DNA of 64,000 bases from NCBI RefSeq assembly GCF_947501905.1, contig NZ_CANMXL010000005.1, positions 158,813 through 222,812 of the forward strand, in the 5' to 3' direction. The notes below the pieces were generated by a model, which did not search any database, was not told where the DNA came from, and saw only the letters and a list, made by a program, of their open reading frames with translations. Shown here one piece after another: positions 1 to 8,501 of this stretch. How positions within the stretch are numbered: the first letter of the stretch is position 1; each line of letters opens with the position of its first letter. The translations under genes and the position numbers were made by a program. The DNA is from an uncultured Winogradskyella sp. Its GTDB lineage: Bacteria; Bacteroidota; Bacteroidia; Flavobacteriales; Flavobacteriaceae.

Positions 1-905
1 GCTTTAGTAGCCGTATAAGCTGCGACTAGCTTTACCATTTCGTGATAATAAGGCATATCTATGGTTGAAAGCCTATCGTTAGAAGAGTGGTAAAATGGAG
101 TTTGATCGCCCGTTTGCCAAGATTCACCAACTAAAACTGCTCCATAACCTTCATCCCAAAATGGTTTATGATCGCTGGCCGGAGTTCCAGGATTAACAAC
201 AAGTGGAACTAAATTTGGTGCATACGTTGGTTGAAGCACTAACAAATCGTCCTTAATTTGTACTGAGGTACCAATATTGCGCAAATCGATATCAAAGTTA
301 TTATCGTTAGCTATTTGGTTTTGATAACCCATCATGTCCATGTTAACTACAGCAACAATATTATCGCCATTAGCACTGGCTTCTTCAGCATAAAAATTAG
401 AACCTCGTAATCCAATTTCTTCTTGATCCCAAAGTGCGTAAACAATAGTATTTTCTGTTTCGTACTGAGATAAAACCCTAGCAATTTCTAAAACAGCAGA
501 CGTTCCTGTGGCATTATCATCGGCACAAAACGTTGCAACAGAATCGTAATGTGCGCAAATTAAATAGATATTATTTGGTGTTACGGTGCCAGTTTGCGTG
601 GCAATAATATTTCGCCCAATTCCGGCACCGGCATTAAAACTTTGATCGTTAATAGTGATATTATTTAAAGCTTCAAAATGATCTTTAATATATTCTGCAG
701 CCAAATCATTATTGCTTTGTACTCTTGTAATAATTGTTGACAATGTGCCATTGATAGACGTTTCTTTTTGGTCAGCCAACTCCTCAACTTTTCTTTCTAA
801 GCTATCTGCCCTAATACCATTAACGACATCTTGTACAAATTGTGCATTAGCAAAAAAGGAAGTAAACATTAAAATTAAAAAGGGTGCGTAGATTCTTTTC
901 ATCAT
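1..905 (-). CDS. M28 family zinc metallopeptidase (C-terminus cut by window edge)
   Basis: This is a secreted aminopeptidase-like M28 enzyme, read on the minus strand from tandem ATG codons at 905 and 902; the 3' end lies outside the window. The N-terminus is a signal peptide ending near FFANAQ. The di-zinc ligands are visible in family order: H in AHYDSV, D in CADDNATG, the catalytic EE in WDQEEIG, D in NMDMMGY and a late H in FYHSSNDRLS, so the active site looks intact. M28 enzymes release N-terminal amino acids from peptides. Flavobacterial members often end in a T9SS sorting domain, which cannot be checked here. It is divergent from the BlaI gene at 1027. Confidence 0.9.
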   Translation of the reverse strand, partial: MMKRIYAPFLILMFTSFFANAQFVQDVVNGIRADSLERKVEELADQKETSINGTLSTIITRVQSNNDLAAEYIKDHFEALNNITINDQSFNAGAGIGRNIIATQTGTVTPNNIYLICAHYDSVATFCADDNATGTSAVLEIARVLSQYETENTIVYALWDQEEIGLRGSNFYAEEASANGDNIVAVVNMDMMGYQNQIANDNNFDIDLRNIGTSVQIKDDLLVLQPTYAPNLVPLVVNPGTPASDHKPFWDEGYGAVLVGESWQTGDQTPFYHSSNDRLSTIDMPYYHEMVKLVAAYTATK

Positions 906-970
906 TGCTTTTCTTTGGGATAATTGCTATCAAATATAGTAATAATGTCATGTAGATTTTAAATTTTATT

Positions 971-1024
971 TTGAATATATAAATTTTAATTCTACATTTG
1001 TAGAGTTAATTCTAAAAACGTAGA
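971..1024 (+). promoter_or_regulatory. BlaI-type promoter/operator
   Basis: A Bacteroidota-type promoter is visible: TTG at 971-973, a 19-bp spacer and TACATTTG at 993-1000, matching TAnnTTTG. The -10 lies inside a palindrome TCTACATTTGTAGA (991-1004). A second, weaker copy TCTAAAAACGTAGA lies at 1011-1024, 20 bp further on, immediately before the ATG at 1027. BlaI/MecI repressors bind TACA/TGTA-type dyads, so autorepression of the downstream blaI-M56 pair is inferred. Confidence 0.7.
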
Positions 1025-1026
1025 AG

Positions 1027-1392
1027 ATGCAACTTTCAAAAACCGAAGAACAATTAATGCAACATCTCTGGAAGCTAAATAAGGCTTTTATGAAAGATTT
1101 ATTAGAGGTTTATCCAGAGCCAAAACCTGCCACTACAACTGTCGCTACACTATTAAAACGTATGATTGACAAAGGTTTTGTTGCCTATAAAACGTTTGGG
1201 AAATCAAGAGAATATTATCCGCTTGTTAAGAAAGAAGATTATTTTTCTAAGCATGTAAATGGGTTAATTAAAAACTTTTTTAACGATAGCGCATCACAAT
1301 TTGCATCGTTCTTTACCACTAAAACAGATTTATCTAAGTCTGAGTTAGAGGCTTTAAAAAAGTTGATTGATAACGAAATAAAGAAAAAATAA
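1027..1392 (+). CDS. BlaI/MecI/CopY family transcriptional repressor
   Basis: A 121-residue winged-helix repressor of the Penicillinase_R family, the usual length. Residues 1-70 form the DNA-binding domain (SKTEEQLMQHLWKL, then TTTVATLLKRMIDKGFV as the recognition region). The rest is the dimerisation and cleavage region. In this family a cognate M56 membrane peptidase inactivates the repressor on a signal. The M56 gene begins 2 bp after this stop, so the two are a co-transcribed pair. Operator-like dyads overlap its own promoter. The ligand is unknown; in Bacteroidota such pairs are common and usually unrelated to beta-lactam resistance. Confidence 0.92.
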   Translation: MQLSKTEEQLMQHLWKLNKAFMKDLLEVYPEPKPATTTVATLLKRMIDKGFVAYKTFGKSREYYPLVKKEDYFSKHVNGLIKNFFNDSASQFASFFTTKTDLSKSELEALKKLIDNEIKKK

Positions 1393-1394
1393 TC

Positions 1395-4300
1395 ATGGAC
1401 ATCTATCTTTTAAAATCAACAGTCATCCTAGCTATATTTTGGGTGCTCTATGTTTTGTTTTTAGAAAAAGAAAACATGCATCGTTTTAAGCGTTTTTATT
1501 TACTGACCTCAATAGTTGCTGCATTTTGCATTCCGCTTTTGAGCATCACACAATATGTTTATGTAGAACCTATTGATGGTATTAACTTCAGAAATGAAGC
1601 CATTCCTTTCCTTATTAATGATTCGTTACAGGTTACTGAAATTCCATTTTGGACCTTAGAGCGTATACTCTGGTCTGTTTACGGACTAGGTGTATTTATT
1701 TTTGGAATCCGTTTTCTCAGCAACCTATTTAAGATTGTAAAAACTATTCAGGTTAACGAAAAAGAGAAGCAATCTTTCATCACCTTAGTCTTACTCAAAC
1801 AATTGATTAACCCACATACGTTTTTCAACTATATCTTTCTAAATAAATCAAAGTTCGAGAGTAATGCCGTACCAAAAGAAGTACTACTTCACGAAGAGAC
1901 TCACGCTAAACAAAAACACAGTTTAGATATCTTGTTTATTGAGCTAATACAAGTCGTCTTTTGGTTTCAACCTTTTATTTGGCTGTATAAAAAACGTATA
2001 AAACTCAATCACGAATTTTTAGCAGATCAAGCTGTAGTTGACAAAGGTTTTGAGTCTGCTAATTATCAAAACACCTTATTATCCTATTCGTCAAATCAAG
2101 ACTATAGCTTATCTAATGCTATACATTATTCATCTATCAAAAAACGATTTACAGTTATGAAAACACAAACATCAAAACACAAAAAATGGCTTTTAAGTCT
2201 TCTAATTCTTCCTGTTTTAGGCATTCTATTTTACAGTTTTAGCGAACGTGAGATTGTGGAAATTGAAGTACCATTTGAGGAGATTTCTGCTCAAACAAAT
2301 GAAAACGACGGTGTTTCTAAAACTCTTATGAATGAATACATAAGCTTTATAAAAAAGTACAATGAAACTAGAATTATATATGGAGAAGCTTATGAGCGTG
2401 CTATTATTATTTACGACCAATTAATGTCAGATACACAACGTGCTTCTGTTGAGAAATATCCTGAAAGGATAATCCCAAAACCTAATTTATCTAAAGTCAA
2501 TCCAAGAAAACTCACAAACAAACTATATGAAGATTTTAAAGACAGTGATACCTATGCTATTTGGATAGATGGAAAGCATATTCAAAATAGCGCTTTAAAT
2601 AATTATTCTGCAAGTGATTTTGTTCATTACTCAGGTTCAATAGTGCATAAAAATGCCCGTAATAAAAAATTTCCACAGCCTAATCAATACCATTTATATA
2701 CAAAAGCTGGATTCAAAGCTACATATCAAGATTCGCAATTAAAACGATATAACAAAGCTACTGAGGCATATTCAAATGCTATTAAGACTTATTTAAAAGG
2801 AAATCAAACAGATAATTCAGAGTTAATAATCCTTAAAGCAAAAGCAGATGATATTTATAAGACGTTTTCAGCCACTGAAATAAAAACAAATAATATAAGA
2901 ACCGCTCCTCCAGTTCCTGTTAAAAAGATTTCGCATACCGCAAGAAGTATTAGTATAAAGGTTTTAGATGATGGAAGTTACTTAGTTGATGGAAAGAAGG
3001 TCAGCAAAAAATCATTAGTAGCAACTGTTAATCAATTACATCAAGATGTTACATCAGAAGTACGTAATAAGATTATCAATATTCATTTGACATTCGCAGA
3101 CAAAGAGTCTAACGATGAAGTTTGGTTTATATATAACTCACTACTGGATTATGGCTTCCATCGTTTGGTGACTAAAAATCAAGAAGTTATACGTAGTAAA
3201 GGGAATACACCTTTTTTGGATAACAAAAATTCTGAAAAACAACAAAAACTACCCACAGTAAAAGAAGTTGCAGAGTTTAATGTTTGGGCTAAAAAAATAA
3301 ATAGTGAGACAAAAACTATTTCTGGCAACACGAAGCATCTTCCAATTGTAGATGAAAAGAAATTAATAAAATATGCAGGTATTTATAATAGAATGTCAGC
3401 ACAGCAGAAAAAGAATGCAGAGGAAATGCCATTTCCTGGATTTGAAAACATTAAAGGAGCTGAAACTTCAATTTCTATCTCGCCAAAAGCAAACCAGCAA
3501 AACCTGCCAACAGCTAAAGAAGTTGCAGAATATAATGCTTGGGCTAAAAAGCTTAAAAAAGAAACATTAGCAGCTAAAGAAAACCCTAAACTAAGCTATC
3601 CGATAGTAAAACAAAAAGATTTAATTAGATACATTAGTATTTATAAACGAATGACTCCAAAGCAAAGAGAAAACTCTGCTGAATTGCCAATTGCTGATGA
3701 AGAACTTAAAGCTACTGGTTTAAAATTTCCTCCACCTCCACCTCCAGTAAAGCAAAAAAACCCACCAACAGTTAAGGAAGTAGCAGATTATAATGCTTGG
3801 GCTAAAAAAATGAATACTCAAATTAGCAAGGCTAAGACAAATAAAAAAGCACCTTATCCAATCATTAAGAAAAAAGACATAGTGCGTTATAAATCTATTT
3901 ATGGGCGTATGACAGAAAAACAACGAACTAATGCAGAAGCTTTTCCAAGTATTCCGCCTCCGCCACCGCCTCCGCCACCAGCTCCAAAAAAAACTAAAAG
4001 CAAAGGTGGACCAAATGCAAATGATATTGTATTTAATGATTATTCACCAATAGATTTAGCTATCGATTTGGCAAAAAAGAACACTACCTATTACTTAAAT
4101 AGTAAAAGCATATCAAAAGAAGAGGCTCTAAAACTTTTAAACGCTGATAAAAATGTACATGTGCAAAATATAGAACCTCAATCAGATACACCTACAGTTT
4201 TAATTTCAAAAAAAATAGTGACTATTAACAATAAAGCTGGCATACCTAAACCAACTTCAAAAAATATTGTTAACCATATAAAAGTGATGAATAGGCATGG

Positions 4301-4733
4301 TGCCAAATTCTACCTCGATAATACAAATATTACTTACAAAGAAGCCCTAAAATATGTGCGTAAAAACAAGAATGCTGATGTTCGTACGTCGACTGAATCT
4401 AATGTTGTAATCATTAACGTTTCTTTAGTAAATAACTATTTAAAGAAATACAATAGATACCAAGCTTTAAGAAAAGAAAAGCCTCATTACATCAATAAAA
4501 ATAAGACTCAGCAGAAAGAAATGGATGATTTATTTTCTGAGTTAGGTAGTTTATATTTTAGAATGTCTAAAGAAAATAAAGCAAAAGTAAAAAGACCTAC
4601 TCCACCAGTTTTACCTTATGTGAAAATCTCTTTAAACGGTAAAACGTATTATAAAAAATCTAAAGACTTAACAAAAGAAGAAAGAGCAACTTTACCGCCA
4701 CCGCCACCTCCGCCATTAAAAAAACATAACTAA
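1395..4733 (+). CDS. M56 (BlaR1-like) membrane metallopeptidase with long repeat/polyproline tail
   Basis: The first 290 residues are a BlaR1/MecR1-type integral-membrane metalloprotease. Membrane segments lie near 5-22, 36-52, 87-112, 178-196 and 263-281. HEETH (166-170) binds zinc, and E207 in NHEFLAD is the likely third ligand. The remaining 820 residues are unusual. Three copies of a roughly 60-residue unit, starting PTVKEVA.(Y/F)N.WAKK and ending MT.KQR.NAE, lie near residues 617-684, 703-765 and 788-850. They are separated by polyproline runs, and the chain ends in another proline run. There is no penicillin-binding sensor domain. The tail should lie in the periplasm after the last membrane segment and may sense the cell wall; that is inference. 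It is co-transcribed with the BlaI gene. Confidence 0.85.
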   Translation: MDIYLLKSTVILAIFWVLYVLFLEKENMHRFKRFYLLTSIVAAFCIPLLSITQYVYVEPIDGINFRNEAIPFLINDSLQVTEIPFWTLERILWSVYGLGVFIFGIRFLSNLFKIVKTIQVNEKEKQSFITLVLLKQLINPHTFFNYIFLNKSKFESNAVPKEVLLHEETHAKQKHSLDILFIELIQVVFWFQPFIWLYKKRIKLNHEFLADQAVVDKGFESANYQNTLLSYSSNQDYSLSNAIHYSSIKKRFTVMKTQTSKHKKWLLSLLILPVLGILFYSFSEREIVEIEVPFEEISAQTNENDGVSKTLMNEYISFIKKYNETRIIYGEAYERAIIIYDQLMSDTQRASVEKYPERIIPKPNLSKVNPRKLTNKLYEDFKDSDTYAIWIDGKHIQNSALNNYSASDFVHYSGSIVHKNARNKKFPQPNQYHLYTKAGFKATYQDSQLKRYNKATEAYSNAIKTYLKGNQTDNSELIILKAKADDIYKTFSATEIKTNNIRTAPPVPVKKISHTARSISIKVLDDGSYLVDGKKVSKKSLVATVNQLHQDVTSEVRNKIINIHLTFADKESNDEVWFIYNSLLDYGFHRLVTKNQEVIRSKGNTPFLDNKNSEKQQKLPTVKEVAEFNVWAKKINSETKTISGNTKHLPIVDEKKLIKYAGIYNRMSAQQKKNAEEMPFPGFENIKGAETSISISPKANQQNLPTAKEVAEYNAWAKKLKKETLAAKENPKLSYPIVKQKDLIRYISIYKRMTPKQRENSAELPIADEELKATGLKFPPPPPPVKQKNPPTVKEVADYNAWAKKMNTQISKAKTNKKAPYPIIKKKDIVRYKSIYGRMTEKQRTNAEAFPSIPPPPPPPPPAPKKTKSKGGPNANDIVFNDYSPIDLAIDLAKKNTTYYLNSKSISKEEALKLLNADKNVHVQNIEPQSDTPTVLISKKIVTINNKAGIPKPTSKNIVNHIKVMNRHGAKFYLDNTNITYKEALKYVRKNKNADVRTSTESNVVIINVSLVNNYLKKYNRYQALRKEKPHYINKNKTQQKEMDDLFSELGSLYFRMSKENKAKVKRPTPPVLPYVKISLNGKTYYKKSKDLTKEERATLPPPPPPPLKKHN
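3241..3950 (+). repeat. Three tandem protein-coding repeats inside the M56 gene
   Basis: Three copies of a roughly 190-bp unit encode PTVKEVAEFN/PTAKEVAEYN/PTVKEVADYN blocks, each followed by WAKK, a basic linker, a YxSIYxRM-type motif and NAE. Codons differ between copies, so this is an old duplication and not a recent slippage product. Proline-rich linkers, coded mostly by CCN runs such as those near 3727-3746 and 3954-3980, separate the units. Confidence 0.75.
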
Positions 4734-4750
4734 TAATTAGTATTTAATCA

Positions 4751-4778
4751 AAAAAGACATCGCCTATGATGTCTTTTT
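4751..4778 (+). terminator. Intrinsic terminator after the M56 gene
   Basis: AAAAAGACATC (4751-4761) pairs perfectly with GATGTCTTTTT (4768-4778) around a 6-base loop and runs into a T tract. It lies 18 bp after the M56 stop and ends the blaI-M56 transcript. Confidence 0.85.
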
Positions 4779-4856
4779 TTATTTAAAACTGTAACAAAAC
4801 CAAACATTTAGCGTTCTAATAAACCAACAACCATCACAATCAAAAAACAAATCATT

Positions 4857-5957
4857 ATGCTAAAACAATTTTTTATCATCTGCTCAGGAGCTGACACCAA
4901 TATTCTTAAAGAATGCTCTATAGGCGAACAAAACAAATATGCTGGTATAGGCGCTACAGTATTTTTTACAGCTGTTATGGCAACTATAGCTTCTAGTTAT
5001 GCACTTTACACCGTTTTTGATACATTGTATTCTGCTATCTTTTTTGGATTGATTTGGGGTCTTCTCATTTTTAATTTAGACCGCTATATTGTTTCGACAA
5101 TAAAGAAGAGGGATAATGTTATAGATGAAATTATTCAAGCATCTCCACGAATTTTATTAGCCGTAATTATAGCTATAGTGATTTCAAAACCTTTAGAGCT
5201 TAAGATTTTTGAAAAAGAAATAAATCAAGTTTTATTAGAGCAAAAAAATGATTTAACGCTTGCTAATCAAAATCAGATTGCTGAGCAATTCACACCAAAA
5301 ATCACAGAATTACAAAATGATATCGTAGCATTTCAGTCCGAAATTGACACTAAAGAAGCCGAAGTCAATGCGCTATACGACACCTATATTTCTGAAGCCG
5401 AAGGCACAGCAGGCACACAACTCTTAGGCAAAGGCCCTGTTTACAAAGAAAAACGTGAAAAGCATGATGCCGCTTTGGCCGAATTACAGCAACTAAAAAC
5501 AGATAACAAAGCAAAAATTGCTAATATAGAATCTGAAATAACTGAATTACAAGCCACTCAAAAAACTAATGTTGCCAACTCACAACCTGTTATAGACAAT
5601 TTTGATGGTTTAATGGCTCGTGTCAACGCCTTAGGCGAATTGCCTTGGCTACCTTCATTTTTTATATTCCTATTATTCTTAGCGATAGAAACATCTCCAA
5701 TTTTCGCGAAATTATTATCACCAAAAGGCGAGTTTGATTTCCGTTTACAAGACCAAGAAACTACAATTAAGACTTGGACGATGCAAAAAGTTAATGAACG
5801 TAAACTATTATTAAAAACAGACAATGACGTTAATAATAGAGTTTACAATGATATTGCTGATGAGGAAGAAGTTATTAACTACAAGCACAAAAAAGCTCGA
5901 GAGTTGATGCAACTCCAAGCTGATGCATTTTTTAAAAACCAGAAAGAGGCACTTTAA
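4857..5957 (+). CDS. DUF4407 domain membrane protein
   Basis: A 366-residue protein matching the DUF4407 family. It has an N-terminal motif near ADTNILKECSIGEQNKY, three membrane segments in residues 30-125 and a long coiled-coil extracytoplasmic region (about 130-250, rich in E, K, Q and A). A further membrane segment follows near 262-283 (PWLPSFFIFLLFLAIE), then a charged cytoplasmic tail. The topology suggests a membrane scaffold or sensor, but the function of the family is unknown. It is preceded by the terminator at 4751 and is probably a single-gene transcript. Confidence 0.8.
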   Translation: MLKQFFIICSGADTNILKECSIGEQNKYAGIGATVFFTAVMATIASSYALYTVFDTLYSAIFFGLIWGLLIFNLDRYIVSTIKKRDNVIDEIIQASPRILLAVIIAIVISKPLELKIFEKEINQVLLEQKNDLTLANQNQIAEQFTPKITELQNDIVAFQSEIDTKEAEVNALYDTYISEAEGTAGTQLLGKGPVYKEKREKHDAALAELQQLKTDNKAKIANIESEITELQATQKTNVANSQPVIDNFDGLMARVNALGELPWLPSFFIFLLFLAIETSPIFAKLLSPKGEFDFRLQDQETTIKTWTMQKVNERKLLLKTDNDVNNRVYNDIADEEEVINYKHKKARELMQLQADAFFKNQKEAL

Positions 5958-6103
5958 CTTCTCGATACATTCTGAAACAAGTCCAGAACACTCGAAGTGA
6001 CCACAGAATAAATTGTCAGTTCGAGTAAAACTGCTTTAACATTTTTTTTACTCAAATCTAAGTTTGAATTATATTACTTTTAGGTTGAATAAAATTTAAA
6101 CAG

Positions 6104-6574
6104 ATGAAAAAGTATTTATTTATCCTTGGTGTAGCTTTGGTTACTTACAATTGTATTAGTGTTAGAGCTGATGTAGGTGACGTCACTGTTGTTGAAAAAA
6201 CTGACTACAACACTGCAAAATCAGCTATTCTTAAAGTCATGAAAAACCAAGAAGTTGCATGGAACAATGGTGATTTGGAAGGATTTATGCAAGGTTATTG
6301 GAAAAGTGATTCTCTTAAATTCTATGGCAGTAATGGCTTAACTAAAGGTTGGCAAAATACATTAGACAATTATAAACGTGGTTATCCAACAAAAGCGCAA
6401 ACTGGTACTCTAAACTTTGTAATTAATGATATCTCTAAAATTGAAGGAAACAATTACTGGGTAATGGGAGAGTACCATTTAAAACGTGACGTCGGTGATG
6501 CTGATGGCGTCTTTATCATCATTTTCAAGCGTATAGACAATGAGTGGAAAATTGTAGCGGATATGTCGTGCTAA
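6104..6574 (+). CDS. Secreted NTF2-like (SnoaL/DUF4440) protein
   Basis: 156 residues: an N-terminal hydrophobic signal sequence with a cysteine near residue 17 (possible but imperfect lipobox), then an NTF2/DUF4440 fold. Typical family features are QEVAWNNGDLEGFMQGYW, the central LDNYKRGYP and the closing strand WKIVADMSC. Such proteins are small-molecule-binding or enzymatic cone-shaped domains; no substrate can be assigned. It stands alone, with about 150 bp upstream in which I see only AT-rich sequence. Confidence 0.75.
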   Translation: MKKYLFILGVALVTYNCISVRADVGDVTVVEKTDYNTAKSAILKVMKNQEVAWNNGDLEGFMQGYWKSDSLKFYGSNGLTKGWQNTLDNYKRGYPTKAQTGTLNFVINDISKIEGNNYWVMGEYHLKRDVGDADGVFIIIFKRIDNEWKIVADMSC

Positions 6575-6643
6575 TTGATGATACTTACTACTAAAACTCT
6601 GTTATAGTTTATTAGCAACATTATTCAAATAATCAATTTAATT

Positions 6644-7126
6644 TTATGTTGATGACAGACAAGTATTATCATTTGATTTTTTTGAATCATTGTACTTTAG
6701 AAAGTCTAAAACAGAAAAGATACTTTTAAACAATGTATATCTCGTAGGTTGTTGTTTTAATTCCTTTTTAAGTTCTATAATGGCGTTTTTACTATTACAA
6801 ACCAACTCTATCACTTCATTTATATTATTGCTTTTAACACAATTTGCATCAATAAATCCTATATGCCTTAAATCATAGTTATTATACATAAAACGGGCTC
6901 CTGCTCTTTTAGCGCTCTCGAGAGAACTTTGTTTTTTAATTTCAACAATCTCAACGTTTATGAGTTTTTCTCTAATCTCTTTGAGCTTTTCTAATGTTCT
7001 ATCTTTACTTTGGTTATCAACCAAACACAGTACCAAATCGCCGGAGGGCTTTAGACTTTTTGATATCATTTCAACATTAATTCTTGCTGCATTGTTGCTA
7101 AAAATTATTATAATTCCTATTTTCAT
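6644..7126 (-). CDS. Short GT2-like glycosyltransferase domain, probably degenerate
   Basis: 160 residues of GT-A fold resembling the first part of the neighbouring fusion protein: a GIIIIFSNN first strand, a VDNQSKDRT motif (compare VNDGSKDKT in the neighbour) and GFIDAN where a catalytic DxD is expected (the neighbour has GFLDADL). The second metal-binding Asp is replaced by Asn and the acceptor half is missing, so catalysis is doubtful. It starts 12 bp after the stop of the REC-GT2 gene and is in the same operon. It may be a regulatory or scaffolding partner, or a decaying duplicate. Confidence 0.65.
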   Translation of the reverse strand: MKIGIIIIFSNNAARINVEMISKSLKPSGDLVLCLVDNQSKDRTLEKLKEIREKLINVEIVEIKKQSSLESAKRAGARFMYNNYDLRHIGFIDANCVKSNNINEVIELVCNSKNAIIELKKELKQQPTRYTLFKSIFSVLDFLKYNDSKKSNDNTCLSST

Positions 7127-7138
7127 CTTTCTTAATAT

Positions 7139-8326
7139 CTATATGATTTCTAATTCAACTTTGTTTTCATACTTAACATATTCTTTTTTACTTCTGTATA
7201 CCCAAGCTATTTGAGCTAACTGAAAAATTATTTTTACTGAGTCTTTCATAGACAATTTAGAACCATCAGCATGTATCCATCTTTTTAAAGGCTGTTCACA
7301 CAACATAGACTTAGCTTTTTTAAGACCAAAATGAATAGTCATTCTCTTAAATATTTCTACATCAAAAATCCATTGCGTTACAAATTTTTTTCCAAACGCG
7401 ATTTCTATTACATCTTTATGAAAAACCTTGGCACCACACTGTGTATCTTTAAAATCCATTGATAAGATTTTTCTAATAATAAAGTTTACAGTCAGGCTTA
7501 TAATTTTACGCGCAGACTCTTTTGTAATATTTGCTCCCATTCTAGATATACGAGACCCACTTACAATCTTAAAATTTGATGCTTCAATAGTTTTAACCAA
7601 ATCGTCAAAATCTGCTAAATCAGTCGATAAATCGGCATCTAAAAAACCTATATAGTCTAAATCATTTTTCTTAGACATGTGCAACATCCCTAACCTTACG
7701 GCTTCAGCTTTTCCCCCGTTTTGTTCACAATTATAAACTGTAATGTAGTCTTCTCTACCTTTTTGTAACTCTTTAAGAACACTAAGAGTTTTATCTTTAC
7801 TTCCATCGTTAACGAAACAAAGGTGATAGCCTGAATTAGTATTTACAAAGTCCAAAAACTCTTTACTTAATAATCGTTCTTCTTCATTATAACAAGGAAT
7901 TACAACACCAACACATCTCTGTTGAATCATTATATTGGAGTCAGCAACAGCCTTACTAACCATTCGAGGTGCACCAATTAAGTTTTTAACTCTTACACAT
8001 ATTTCTAAAAGACTTAATGGTTTTTTCATATAATCGTTGACTCCTAAATCAAAAGCTGCAGCAATAGCTTCATCTTTGGTATTACCAGACAAAATCATTA
8101 TTGGTATTTGAGAAGCTCTTTTAACTCTTATATGTTTAATAACTTCAAAACCTGAGATATTTGGCATATTTAAATCTACAATAACCAAATTTGGTTTAAA
8201 CTCATCGTATACCTTTATACCATTAGAAGCATCTGTTTCTATTTTAACTTCATATCCTAGGTTCGTTAATCTTTTTTGTAACGGAAGTAGGACTAATTGC
8301 TGATCGTCTATTGCTAAAATCTTCAT
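7139..8326 (-). CDS. Response-regulator receiver fused to a GT2 polyprenyl-phosphate glycosyltransferase
   Basis: 395 residues with an uncommon fusion. Residues 1-118 are a CheY-like receiver: acidic pocket IDD at 6-8, phospho-acceptor D51 in VIVDLNMPNISGF, S/T in MILSGN and K102 in MKKP. From about residue 137 there is a GT2 domain of the dolichyl-phosphate mannose/glucose synthase type: VVIPCYNEEE, VNDGSKDKT, FLDADLS (DxD at 230-232) and DTQCGAKVF. No membrane segments follow, so it is a soluble or peripheral enzyme expected to load a sugar onto polyprenyl phosphate. The receiver suggests direct control by phosphorylation. It is the first gene of a LytTR-site promoter and is divergent from the GT-C-like gene at 8502. 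Confidence 0.88.
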   Translation of the reverse strand: MKILAIDDQQLVLLPLQKRLTNLGYEVKIETDASNGIKVYDEFKPNLVIVDLNMPNISGFEVIKHIRVKRASQIPIMILSGNTKDEAIAAAFDLGVNDYMKKPLSLLEICVRVKNLIGAPRMVSKAVADSNIMIQQRCVGVVIPCYNEEERLLSKEFLDFVNTNSGYHLCFVNDGSKDKTLSVLKELQKGREDYITVYNCEQNGGKAEAVRLGMLHMSKKNDLDYIGFLDADLSTDLADFDDLVKTIEASNFKIVSGSRISRMGANITKESARKIISLTVNFIIRKILSMDFKDTQCGAKVFHKDVIEIAFGKKFVTQWIFDVEIFKRMTIHFGLKKAKSMLCEQPLKRWIHADGSKLSMKDSVKIIFQLAQIAWVYRSKKEYVKYENKVELEII

Positions 8327-8348
8327 AATAATTTGTTTTAATTACACT

Positions 8349-8439
8349 CAAAAGTACTTTTATAGCGTCTCCAAAACCTTTAATTTAGACCAAAGCACTT
8401 TTAAGTATAGACGAACGGTAAAGTGGTGTAGATGATTAA
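8349..8439 (-). promoter_or_regulatory. LytTR-type repeat site A and promoter (REC-GT2 operon)
   Basis: Reading the plus strand, three direct repeats start at 8384 (TTTAGACCAAAGC), 8406 (TATAGACGAACGG) and 8427 (TGTAGATGATTAA), spaced 22 and 21 bp. The minus strand has TACTTTTG, a full TAnnTTTG -10, at 8356-8349, 28 bp from the first repeat. The start codon at 8326 is a further 23 bp on. The same site lies 63-118 bp upstream of the divergent GTG at 8502 and could serve both genes. Confidence 0.75.
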
Positions 8440-8501
8440 AAATCAACCACCTTTCTTATTTATATATATTTACACTATGGACTAAAAGAATAAATTTTTT
8501 A

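Noticed and set aside
1027..4733. Beta-lactam resistance regulator pair
   Set aside because: No beta-lactamase or penicillin-binding sensor domain is present; the M56 tail is unrelated to BlaR1 sensors.
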